The notes beneath the pieces were generated by a model. It saw only the letters and a program-made list of their open reading frames with translations. It did no database searches and was not told the origin of the DNA. A DNA stretch of 64,000 bases from Zooshikella harenae (GTDB lineage: Bacteria; Pseudomonadota; Gammaproteobacteria; Pseudomonadales; Zooshikellaceae). Shown here piece after piece: positions 16,822-24,943 of this stretch; within the stretch, counting starts at the first letter, position 1, and each line of letters starts with the position of its first letter. The position numbers were made by a program, and so were the translations under genes. Where the stretch lies: assembly GCF_018837975.1 (NCBI RefSeq), contig NZ_JAGSOY010000004.1:62001-126000 (forward strand). Reading direction: 5' to 3'.

Positions 16822-18197
16822 AATGAGCTTTTTTCCTGACGACTTAACGCCAAATCAAAAAATGCCAGTATATCTCGAGCATTCTGTTTAAAGTTTAAGT
16901 TTCCACAATGCCCACCATAAGGGTATATGGTGTAACGCTCATCTTTAAAAGTATCCTTAATAAACTGCAGATCCCCCTCTCCCAAAATAAAGTCGTCGGC
17001 ATTGGTCATAATCCCTATATAATTAGCGTTCTTTAAAAAGCTCTGAATACGATTTAAACTCACATTATTCATAAAATCAGTCAGCGTTTTGCCTGGGTTT
17101 TCCTGTTTCCAGTATGGGTAAACCCGCTGTTTAACATAACACTCAAAGTCACAGACAAGTACCCGACGCAGGTAGCGTGTTAATGATGTACTCACCGTCA
17201 CCCGCTGCTTCACAGGCAAATAAATGCCGGTTTTTCCAAGTTGATTTGAGGTAAAGTTCATATCAGCAACCGCAAATCGAAACACAATACCAATCAGTGC
17301 AGCCATTTCCTCTCTTGTCATGGCCTGACCTGAACCTTGTAAGTCAAAAAGAAAGGCATCGTCTACATTAATTCGACCATACTCTGCAAAAAATTTAGCT
17401 AATTTATTAAAAATATGATTATAAAATTGTTCAGCTGATTCAATACCTGGTATCTTAGCATGAATCATTTTATCTAAATGAGTAATTGAAGTGTAAAGAT
17501 TAACTGGAGGGTTGAGTAATAATATCTTTGAAAAGTTAATTCGTTTTTCTCGAGCATCAAGATCGCCTAAAAATGCAGCGTCTAATGCCCCCAAACTATA
17601 ACCTGTCAGGAATACCTCAGAAACGTTAATTTTTAAGTTTTGCTGGATATAATCAAAGGCTTTCTGAACAACATAATATAAATCAACCGCATCATACGGG
17701 CTAATACCTGGCACAAACGTGGTTGATGCTGACGTAATAAAGTCATAATTTGTAGGAGAGGATATTTGTAATACATGTAAACCTGCACCATAGAAAAGTT
17801 TCTTCAAATAATCCATCTTCTGTTCATTATAACTTCCTCCTGTACCCGCAATAACAACAACGATTGGCGCTTTATTTTCCTGCCAAGCAATATGAATAGG
17901 TAACTCTGCAACATCCCAAAGGTTTTTAGGAACCTTACGCTTAGGAAAAATTTTCAACTTAAATGTTTTTTCTAAAATGTCACTTTCATCTATAAGCTGT
18001 GGTCTAAACTCTGGCGGAGATGTCGCAATGGTAGCAAAAAACGGGTTTTTTATAGGGAAGTCGTAGTCAGCAAGCGCTGCTGATGAGCATAATATTAAGC
18101 AAGAAAATAGAACTAAAAAACAGAGATATTTACCAATATAGTTTTTATAAATCACCTGATATAAAACCAGACTGAGATAATAAAGGCTACCTTTCAT
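16818..18197 (-). CDS. Exported alpha/beta hydrolase in operon with mlaA
   Basis: 459 aa from the chosen ATG; the frame extends 30 codons further up, but that part overlaps the preceding gene. An N-terminal hydrophobic helix ends in SSAALADYD, a signal peptide. The hydrolase core shows VVIAGTGGSYNE (oxyanion region), the nucleophile elbow G-Y-S201-L-G, and a late GGHCGNL that supplies the catalytic His. Substrate unknown. Its translational coupling to mlaA points to a role in envelope lipid handling, for example lipid or fatty-ester hydrolysis (inference). Confidence 0.75.
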   Translation of the reverse strand: MKGSLYYLSLVLYQVIYKNYIGKYLCFLVLFSCLILCSSAALADYDFPIKNPFFATIATSPPEFRPQLIDESDILEKTFKLKIFPKRKVPKNLWDVAELPIHIAWQENKAPIVVVIAGTGGSYNEQKMDYLKKLFYGAGLHVLQISSPTNYDFITSASTTFVPGISPYDAVDLYYVVQKAFDYIQQNLKINVSEVFLTGYSLGALDAAFLGDLDAREKRINFSKILLLNPPVNLYTSITHLDKMIHAKIPGIESAEQFYNHIFNKLAKFFAEYGRINVDDAFLFDLQGSGQAMTREEMAALIGIVFRFAVADMNFTSNQLGKTGIYLPVKQRVTVSTSLTRYLRRVLVCDFECYVKQRVYPYWKQENPGKTLTDFMNNVSLNRIQSFLKNANYIGIMTNADDFILGEGDLQFIKDTFKDERYTIYPYGGHCGNLNFKQNARDILAFFDLALSRQEKSSL

Positions 18198-18226
18198 AAC
18201 AACAATACGATCATCCTCCCAATCGG

Positions 18227-18703
18227 CTAAGAGTAACATTGTATATGTTGAGGAACCTGCGTATTTGCTAACCAACGACTGAGCCATGCTGATAATTTGC
18301 GGTCAACCCTTTCAGTCTGATCAAGTTTTAGTTTTAACGGCTCCAAAATACGTTTTGCATAGAGTTCAAGTAAATGTTCATCAATAAGTGTGGTCGAACA
18401 ATGACCAACATGTTTCATGACGGTGAGAGGTGTAAAAACAATGACACCATAGTGTAACCCCGCTAAAATAGGGCTAACCTGACTTATTTCATCAAAAAGC
18501 ATCTGGTAGCCTATTGGTGCAACATCAGAAATTGATGTTTCACACACCAAAATCACTTTTCGATGAGGTGGTGAAATTGCAGATAAAGAAGGCCGCTGTT
18601 GCTCTATAGTGAAATGTTCAGCTGCCAGTCGCTCTACAATAGTGTGTACCCAATATTGACTTTGCTTCGCCAGGCATGAAGAAACAACTGTAATTGTTGC
18701 CAT
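18227..18703 (-). CDS. Flavodoxin-like protein, probably lacking a normal FMN site
   Basis: 158 aa. Strand-helix order resembles short flavodoxins such as MioC: ITVVSSCLAKQSQYWVHTIVERL, then a KVILVCETSISD strand/loop, then LAGLHYGVIVFT, then a Cys/Leu-rich helix ending LKLDQTE, and a final W-x3-W helix. The usual T/S-x-T-G-x-T phosphate loop is replaced (SSCLAKQS), so FMN binding is doubtful. ATG preceded by AAGGA. First gene of a three-gene operon with the exported hydrolase (29 bp downstream) and mlaA. Assignment rests on pattern only. Confidence 0.5.
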   Translation of the reverse strand: MATITVVSSCLAKQSQYWVHTIVERLAAEHFTIEQQRPSLSAISPPHRKVILVCETSISDVAPIGYQMLFDEISQVSPILAGLHYGVIVFTPLTVMKHVGHCSTTLIDEHLLELYAKRILEPLKLKLDQTERVDRKLSAWLSRWLANTQVPQHIQCYS

Positions 18704-19055
18704 AATCCTTATGTCTACATCCCTATAGGTTACTGTTACGGTTTACAGCACTAATATGATCATTTAATGATCATTATATCCATATAATAAACGCAAGAAT
18801 TATTGATATTATCATCTTTTCCAAGTGATAACTCATTCTTAGTTTATGATGTTATGAGAAAGTCGCAAGCCTAACTTTAAGAATAAAGATACTTTTCTCT
18901 TTCCCGATGCTAAATGAGTGTATATATCCTCATAGAATAATTTTTATGCCTAATTATCATACTATGCAGTGCGCTTGACGAACATCAAGGTAGATAATGA
19001 CTAATGTTCATACACTGCGCATAGTTCTTTTTCATGTACTCAGGATAACAGGCTT
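18704..19055. other. Divergent intergenic region with structured leader
   Basis: 352 bp between the flavodoxin-like gene and the radical SAM gene, without an ORF. It is AT-rich except for a compact inverted-repeat structure at 18961-19025, listed separately. Promoters for both directions must lie here; I cannot place them with confidence. Confidence 0.5.
18961..19025 (+). promoter_or_regulatory. Stem-loop leader upstream of the radical SAM gene
   Basis: Outer arms ACTATGC / GCATAGT, extended by AGTG / CACT with a 2-nt bulge, and an inner stem GAACAT / ATGTTC around an 18-nt loop. It ends 30 bp before the radical SAM start codon and is followed by TCTTTTTC. It may be a leader terminator/attenuator or a regulator-binding palindrome. 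No riboswitch class is recognised. Confidence 0.45.
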
Positions 19056-19658
19056 ATGACAGCGGACACATTGGTTTACGATATAAGCAACAGTCGATAT
19101 ATTAACCTGACTGACCGCTGCACACTTCGTTGCCAGTTTTGCCCCAAATATAATGGCTCCACTCAAGTACATGATTATCAATTAAAACTATCAAAACGTC
19201 CTACCGCTGAAGCTATTATTCCTCTACTAGAAAACCCTGCCCAGTATAACGAAGTTGTTTTTTGTGGTTTTGGGGAACCAACACTCAACCTAAAAACATT
19301 GCTCCGTATAGCCCACTATGTCAAAGATCATGGCGGGAATGTCCGAGTTAACACGGATGGCCTGGGTAACCGACTCCACAAGCGCAATATCCTCCCTGAA
19401 CTTGCAACCTGTGTTGACCGCCTATCCATTTCATTAAATGCACAAAATGAAGACGTATATAACACACATTGTAAACCTCAATTACCTAATGCCTATCAGG
19501 AACTACTCGACTTTATTAAACTCGCTCCTAACTACATCAAACATGTCACAGTCACAGCCATTGAAGGACTATCAGGGGTTGATATTACAGCCTGTGAAAA
19601 TATTGCTAAACAAGCAGGCGCTCATTTCAAAAAACGTGTTTTAGACCAGGTCGGCTAA
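19056..19658 (+). CDS. TatD-linked radical SAM protein
   Basis: 200 aa. Radical SAM cluster motif C22-x3-C26-x2-C29 (CTLRCQFC), followed by the SAM-binding GFGEPTLN (about residues 72-79), RVNTDG and LSISLNA strands. It is a short, core-only enzyme of the family usually found next to or fused with TatD nucleases. Substrate unknown. Here no tatD is adjacent; instead the gene converges with metG, and tatD and metG commonly neighbour one another in other bacteria, so the context fits a remnant of that cluster. AGGATAACAGG precedes the ATG. Confidence 0.82.
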   Translation: MTADTLVYDISNSRYINLTDRCTLRCQFCPKYNGSTQVHDYQLKLSKRPTAEAIIPLLENPAQYNEVVFCGFGEPTLNLKTLLRIAHYVKDHGGNVRVNTDGLGNRLHKRNILPELATCVDRLSISLNAQNEDVYNTHCKPQLPNAYQELLDFIKLAPNYIKHVTVTAIEGLSGVDITACENIAKQAGAHFKKRVLDQVG

Positions 19659-19729
19659 TATCAACTCATATACCAATCTGAGCCTCTTATACAGACTACC
19701 TTTATAAGATAGGTAGGGTTCCCTTGTTA

Positions 19730-21253
19730 TTACTGCTCTTTTGCTAAACGTTTAAAGTGACTATGTGCCTCTTTAATGGTAATAGATCTCAAATCGCAGG
19801 CTGACTGCCATTGAAGTGTTGTAATATCCTCACCTAACTCTTGTAATACTTGGCTCGTAAGGGAAGGGATTAATGGATAGGCAACAATAGCCAATAACCT
19901 GACTAGATTTGAAATGACTAAACAGGTTTCCTGTACTGATATGTTACTTTTCCCTTTATTAATTTTCCATGGCGTTCGTTGGTGAAAATAGCCATTACAA
20001 TGGTCTAGTGCCTCTTTCCATGACAACGTGGCTTGATAAAAATTGAATGTTTTATAAAAATAAAATATTTCTTTAACTGCCTGCTCACAGTGTTTAATAG
20101 TTAACTTACTCAGATTCGACAGTGTAGACTGATCAATAAATTTTGAATCAATACTACCTAAAAAACACTTCAAAATAATAGTGTGATTACGCTTAACTAA
20201 ATTAGCAAAATTATTAACCAAATCAGCATTAATAACCTCAATTAACTCATTAATAATAATATTTCCATCCCTGGCAATCTTTTTTTGCCGAAATAAAGCA
20301 TAACGTAAACCATCACTAGTCAATTTATCACTTAAATCATTAGGGCTAATTAATGTTTCAGGGTTAGATTTAGATATTTTTTGCCCATTAATGGTCCACC
20401 AACCATGGACCAGCAATTTTTTAGGTAATGGTAAATTAGCAGCAAGCAATAACGCAGGCCAGTAGATAGCATGAAATTTTAAAATATCCTTACCAATAAT
20501 ATGGGTTGTTTTTGTTAAAACACTCGGATCATAGCCTGCTTTTTTAAGTGCCGTTAAATAGCTAAAAAGAGCATCAATCCAAACATATATGGTGTGCTCT
20601 TGATGATCAGGGACCTTAATACCCCACGAAACATTCACACGCGAAACCGACAAGTCCTCTAGAGGACCTTGCTTTAAATAATCAAGAATGGCCTGACTAT
20701 AATGACTTGGGGTAATAAAATCTGGTGAGTGCTGATAAAATGCTATAAGCTGTTTTCGGTAAGTATCCAACCGAAACAGGTAAGTTTCTTCACTTTTGAT
20801 TTCAACTGGGGTTTTATGAATCGGGCAGCAGTTATCTTGCAGCTCATAGTTCGTGTAATATTGCTCACAGCCAAGACAATATAACCCTTGGTAATAACCT
20901 AGATATATATCCCCCTTTTCCACTAGTTTATTCCAAACAGATTGAATTAAATCATGGTGTTGCTCTTCTGTCGTTCGTACAAAAATATCTGTTTGAACGC
21001 CCAGCTCTGGCCATAAAGTTTTAAAAGCCTGCACTTTGTCTTTAATAAACTGATTTATGTCGGTTTTACTACGAACAACGGATTCCAAAATCTTTTGACC
21101 ATGCTCATCAGTTCCTGAGATCAAAAGGCAAGATTCATCATAGACAAGCGCATGAAAACGTTTATATACACCAGCAAGATATCCACTATACGCATGCCCA
21201 AGGTGAGGGGCGCCATTAACATAAAAAATAGGGGTTGTAACTATATTGGTCAT
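19730..21253 (-). CDS. metG: Methionyl-tRNA synthetase, single-zinc-knuckle (Thermus/Bacillus-like) form
   Basis: 507 aa class I synthetase charging tRNA-Met. HIGH is H17-L-G-H20 and KMSKS is K292-I-S-K-S296. The zinc knuckle is C126-x2-C129 ... C143-x2-H146 (CPIH), the one-knuckle arrangement of Thermus/Bacillus enzymes rather than the four-Cys, two-knuckle E. coli type. There is no C-terminal tRNA-binding (EMAP) extension. In a gammaproteobacterium this suggests a second, horizontally acquired MetRS; some such second copies confer tolerance to MetRS inhibitors, but that is not shown here. It lies between the aap operon and a radical SAM gene. Confidence 0.9.
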   Translation of the reverse strand: MTNIVTTPIFYVNGAPHLGHAYSGYLAGVYKRFHALVYDESCLLISGTDEHGQKILESVVRSKTDINQFIKDKVQAFKTLWPELGVQTDIFVRTTEEQHHDLIQSVWNKLVEKGDIYLGYYQGLYCLGCEQYYTNYELQDNCCPIHKTPVEIKSEETYLFRLDTYRKQLIAFYQHSPDFITPSHYSQAILDYLKQGPLEDLSVSRVNVSWGIKVPDHQEHTIYVWIDALFSYLTALKKAGYDPSVLTKTTHIIGKDILKFHAIYWPALLLAANLPLPKKLLVHGWWTINGQKISKSNPETLISPNDLSDKLTSDGLRYALFRQKKIARDGNIIINELIEVINADLVNNFANLVKRNHTIILKCFLGSIDSKFIDQSTLSNLSKLTIKHCEQAVKEIFYFYKTFNFYQATLSWKEALDHCNGYFHQRTPWKINKGKSNISVQETCLVISNLVRLLAIVAYPLIPSLTSQVLQELGEDITTLQWQSACDLRSITIKEAHSHFKRLAKEQ

Positions 21254-21569
21254 GATTAAGTCTCTATAAAGTAAGGTGAAACTTGACTGAAATAAAGACT
21301 TAATAGAAAACAGCTATTTGACCCCACTCCAGTCAACACAGTTTGATAAGGAATGGGGAATGCCAGAAAAAAGAATCAGAAATAAGGGCAGCCCATTCCC
21401 CACAACATTCGTTGTGTAGTCATAGGCATCATTTTGAATAGAGATATTTCTGGTGATCTGTTCATATACCTGAAGATAACAAAGCTTGATTAAGTTTGCA
21501 TCTTTTTTTCTCTTTCAGACTTAAGCTTCAGAGACATGATACTGTCTTCTGCAGCTAAGCAAGTTTGAA
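21254..21569 (-). other. Intergenic region between aapP and metG with inverted repeats
   Basis: No ORF. On the minus strand a CACAAC/GTTGTG hairpin (21401-21416) is followed by a long-range pair GGGGAATG / CATTCCCC (21355-21401), with a T-rich stretch inside the loop. These may end the aap transcript or form the metG leader. I looked for T-box features and saw none. Confidence 0.4.
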
Positions 21570-22346
21570 CTAGTGCTGTAAGATTTGGCTCAAAAACAGC
21601 TGGGTTCTTTCTGACTGAGGATTATTGAAAAATTCATTCGGATTATTTTCCTCAATGATTTGTCCGCCATCCATAAAGACCACACGATTAGCAACTGTTT
21701 TCGCAAAACCCATTTCATGCGTAACACATAACATGGTCATGCCGTCTTCAGCCAGCTCAATCATGGTATCCAGTACTTCCTTAATCATTTCTGGGTCCAA
21801 GGCTGATGTTGGCTCATCAAACAACATAACTTCAGGATTCATACATAAACTTCTTGCAATTGCCACTCGCTGCTGCTGTCCTCCTGATAACTGACCAGGA
21901 TATTTAAGTGCCTGGTCAGGAATCTTTACTCGTTGCAGATAATTCATTGCAATTTCTTCAGCCTCTTTTTTAGGCATTTTTCGTACCCAAACAGGTGCCA
22001 GGCAGCAATTCTCTAAAACAGTCAAGTGAGGAAATAAATTAAAATGCTGAAACACCATACCCACTTCTCGTCGAATCACCTCTATATTTTTAAGGTCATT
22101 TGTTAAAGGTGTTCCAGCCACAATAATATCGCCGGTTTGGTGTTCTTCTAATCGGTTGATACACCTTATCGTGGTTGATTTTCCTGAGCCTGATGGACCA
22201 CATAATACGATTCTTTCTCCTCGGCGAACCATAATATTAATATCCTTTAATACATGGAAGTCACCATACCATTTATTAACACTGCGCATTTCCACCATAA
22301 TCTCATCAGAGATTGCCATTAGGTTTTGCTGAAGCTCATTACTCAT
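21570..22346 (-). CDS. aapP: Polar amino acid ABC transporter ATP-binding protein AapP
   Basis: 258 aa ATPase powering import of general L-amino acids. Walker [10 protein letters not shown] near residue 52, Q-loop VFQHFNLFP, signature LSGGQQQR, Walker [13 protein letters not shown], then the H-loop VTHEMGF. The ATG is preceded by GGGAG at 8 nt; a GTG 8 codons earlier would lie in the palindromic repeat and is unlikely. It is the last gene of aapJQMP and is separated from aapM by the 127-bp repeat, which may alter its expression relative to the permeases. Confidence 0.93.
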   Translation of the reverse strand: MSNELQQNLMAISDEIMVEMRSVNKWYGDFHVLKDINIMVRRGERIVLCGPSGSGKSTTIRCINRLEEHQTGDIIVAGTPLTNDLKNIEVIRREVGMVFQHFNLFPHLTVLENCCLAPVWVRKMPKKEAEEIAMNYLQRVKIPDQALKYPGQLSGGQQQRVAIARSLCMNPEVMLFDEPTSALDPEMIKEVLDTMIELAEDGMTMLCVTHEMGFAKTVANRVVFMDGGQIIEENNPNEFFNNPQSERTQLFLSQILQH

Positions 22347-22358
22347 GATACAACTCCC

Positions 22359-22485
22359 TATCCCCTTCACGAATCATTTTTAGGGTTTGTTGTCGGCGTT
22401 CTTCACTCCAGTCACTTATTATTATAAGCTCCTGGAGCTTCATCACTTGACGGCCGCCCCTAAAAACCCTTCGTAATGGGTATAA
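22359..22485. repeat. 127-bp palindromic dispersed repeat, copy 1 (MITE-like)
   Basis: The copy lies between aapM and aapP. The second copy is at 58139-58265. The ends are imperfect inverted repeats: TTTTTAGGG near the left end pairs with CCCTAAAAA near the right end, and the right terminus GGGTAT pairs with a left ATCCC/ATACCC. A central stem CTCCAG / CTGGAG flanks a loop rich in A and T. It codes for nothing. A folded RNA or a non-autonomous mobile element is likely. Confidence 0.8.
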
Positions 22486-22488
22486 TTA

Positions 22489-23589
22489 TTATGATTTATG
22501 CCCAGTATCTAATTTCTTTTCTAATGCTTGACTATAACGAGACATACCAAAGCAGAAGACCCAAAATACCAAACCAACAAACACATACCCTTCAACTGAG
22601 TAACCAGCCCATTTTGCATCAGCCAATCCAGCTTGAACGATAGCCAGCAAATCTAATAAGCCAATAATCAACACAAGACTGGTGTCTTTAAATAAAGCAA
22701 TAAACGTATTAACGATGCCCGGTATCATCAACTTGAGCGCTTGCGGTAAAATAATGAGTCCCATCATTTTCCAATAGGACAAACCTAACGCACTCGCAGC
22801 TTCATATTGTCCCTTGGGAATGGCCTGTAATCCACCTCTAACAACTTCTGCCATATAAGCAGACTGAAACATCACAATACCTATCAATGCACGTAATAAT
22901 TTGTCAAAAACAATCTCCTCAGGGATAAAAAGCGGTAACATCACTGAAGCCATAAACAGTACCGTAATCAATGGTACTCCACGCCAAATTTCAATAAATA
23001 ACGTACAAAACGTTTTAATGACAGGCATGGTTGAACGTCGCCCAAGTGCTAACAAAATACCAAAAGGCAATGCGGCAACGATTCCCACAACAGCAAGAAT
23101 CAGCGTTAGCATCAAGCCACCCCATTTATGGGTTTCAACAACCTCCAAGCCAAATGCGCCGCCATAGACCAAATAAAAAGTAATAACTGGAAAAGCCGTC
23201 AGCGTAAATATAACAATCGACTTTTTATTGGGTGTTTTTTCTGTAATAAGTAATGCAATTAATGAGGCAAAAAGAAGAAAAACACAATTGACTCGCCAGT
23301 AAAATTCCTCAGGATAAAAGCCATAAACAAATTGATTCAAGCGTGTTTTAATAAATACCCAACATGCCCCACCTACCGCACAATCATCACGAGTTTCTCC
23401 CACCCAACTAGCATCAATCAATGCCCACTTAATCACTGGCACAACACCAATGTAGATTAAATACACTGCAAACAGTGTTAATAGCGTATTCGTCACCGAT
23501 GAGAACAGATTGGCACGAATCCATCCAAAAGCCCCATCAGAACGTCGTGGTGGGGGTAAATCAGGCAATTTTGTATCACTGTGAATCAT
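22489..23589 (-). CDS. aapM: Polar amino acid ABC transporter permease AapM
   Basis: 366 aa inner-membrane permease, with about eight membrane helices. The binding-protein-dependent permease motif EAASALGLSYWKMMGLIILPQALK (EAA loop, about residues 265-288) contacts AapP. Long N-terminal cytoplasmic segment rich in Pro/Arg, then the AapM-type opening DGAFGWIRANLF. The ATG used here starts 4 bp after the aapQ stop and has GGAGAGGT upstream; an upstream alternative start would overlap aapQ. The assignment as M rather than Q rests on the N-terminus and gene order J-Q-M-P. Confidence 0.92.
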   Translation of the reverse strand: MIHSDTKLPDLPPPRRSDGAFGWIRANLFSSVTNTLLTLFAVYLIYIGVVPVIKWALIDASWVGETRDDCAVGGACWVFIKTRLNQFVYGFYPEEFYWRVNCVFLLFASLIALLITEKTPNKKSIVIFTLTAFPVITFYLVYGGAFGLEVVETHKWGGLMLTLILAVVGIVAALPFGILLALGRRSTMPVIKTFCTLFIEIWRGVPLITVLFMASVMLPLFIPEEIVFDKLLRALIGIVMFQSAYMAEVVRGGLQAIPKGQYEAASALGLSYWKMMGLIILPQALKLMIPGIVNTFIALFKDTSLVLIIGLLDLLAIVQAGLADAKWAGYSVEGYVFVGLVFWVFCFGMSRYSQALEKKLDTGHKS

Positions 23590-23593
23590 GCTA

Positions 23594-24781
23594 TTACCTC
23601 TCCACCAATGCAATTCGTTTGTTATACCAATTCATGAACAGTGAAATAAGCAAACTCAAGGTCAAGTACACCGCCATTGTCATGGCGATCACTTCAATGG
23701 CCTGACCTGTTTGATTCAGCGTCGTACCCGCAAACACAGATACTAAATCTGGATAACCAATAGCAGTGGCTAAAGAAGAGTTTTTAACTAAATTAAGGTA
23801 CTGACTGGTTAATGGTGGAATAATGACGCGCATTGCCTGAGGAATAATGACCAGTTTAAGCATTTTGGGGCGTGATAGCCCTAATGCAAGCGATGCCTCA
23901 GTCTGACCTTTATTTATAGATAAAATACCTGATCTGACTATTTCTGCAATAAATGCCGCAGTATAAACACTCAAAGCCAATAAAAGTGCTAGAAATTCAG
24001 GAATAACCGTAATACCACCACGATAATTAAATCCACGTAGTGTTGGCACCTCCCAATTTATTGGGCTACCAACAATAAAGTAGGTCAGTGCAGGTAAACC
24101 AAGCATGATAGCCAGTGATATGCTGACAATAGGAAAGCTTTTACCTGTCGCATCCTGCCGAACCTTTGCCCAACGCCTTACCCCAAAAACCACAAGCAAA
24201 GATAATACAAACGCGACCAGCACCCAGCCAAAACCTTCTACAAAATTAGGATCAGGCAGGGCAAGTCCACGATTATTAAGAAAGAAAACGTCAAAGAATT
24301 CGATGCTTTGCTTGGGTCTTGGTAAAGGTCTAAGCACCGCAAAATACCAAAAGAAAATTTGCAGTAATAATGGAATATTCCGAAACGTTTCAATATAAAC
24401 AGCAGATATTTTTGCAATTAACCAGTTGTTAGATAACCTCGCAATACCAATAATAAAACCAAGTACCGTAGCAATGATGATACCTATCGATGCAACCAAT
24501 ATGGTATTTAACAAGCCAACAAAAAATGTACGACCATATGAATGACTTTCGTCATACTCAATAAGACTCTGATTTATACCAAATCCGGCTTCAGACCATA
24601 AAAAGTCAAATCCAGTTTTGATACCTCTAGAATCGAGATTATGAAGTGTATTCGAGACAATATAAGCACCACATATTATCAAGAATACCAACATAATTAT
24701 TTGATAAAGCATGGATCGCTTTTCAGGGTCATTCCAAAAAGCCGTGTGTCCCTTAGCCAGATCCTTCTTTTTTTCCGGCAT
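23594..24781 (-). CDS. aapQ: Polar amino acid ABC transporter permease AapQ
   Basis: 395 aa, with about eight membrane helices. N-terminus has FWNDPEKRSMLYQ, typical of AapQ, followed by a large periplasmic loop with an LNTILVASIGI helix. The EAA loop TEASLALGLSRPKMLKLVIIPQAMR lies near residue 295. The ATG follows GGAGA at 9-nt spacing; a TTG two codons earlier is too close to that site. It lies between aapJ (162 bp away) and aapM (4 bp), so it begins the tightly packed part of the operon. Confidence 0.92.
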   Translation of the reverse strand: MPEKKKDLAKGHTAFWNDPEKRSMLYQIIMLVFLIICGAYIVSNTLHNLDSRGIKTGFDFLWSEAGFGINQSLIEYDESHSYGRTFFVGLLNTILVASIGIIIATVLGFIIGIARLSNNWLIAKISAVYIETFRNIPLLLQIFFWYFAVLRPLPRPKQSIEFFDVFFLNNRGLALPDPNFVEGFGWVLVAFVLSLLVVFGVRRWAKVRQDATGKSFPIVSISLAIMLGLPALTYFIVGSPINWEVPTLRGFNYRGGITVIPEFLALLLALSVYTAAFIAEIVRSGILSINKGQTEASLALGLSRPKMLKLVIIPQAMRVIIPPLTSQYLNLVKNSSLATAIGYPDLVSVFAGTTLNQTGQAIEVIAMTMAVYLTLSLLISLFMNWYNKRIALVER

Positions 24782-24943
24782 AAGCAATGATCTCCACTGT
24801 TTCTGTAAGTGGTCAGGTTATTGTTATTGATTCACACTTTACCTGTGCTTACAATTCTTTCAGAAACGGCTTTATACCCTTTAACGAATAACTTTTATTA
24901 ATTGGTATAAAGCAGCTACTGATACTTTTTTACTAGTGAATCT

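Noticed and set aside
18227-18287. Extended N-terminus of the exported hydrolase overlapping the flavodoxin-like gene
   Set aside because: The internal ATG at 18197 places the signal peptide nearer the N-terminus and removes the overlap.
21254-21569. T-box leader for metG
   Set aside because: No T-box antiterminator consensus on the minus strand, and such leaders are not expected in this lineage.
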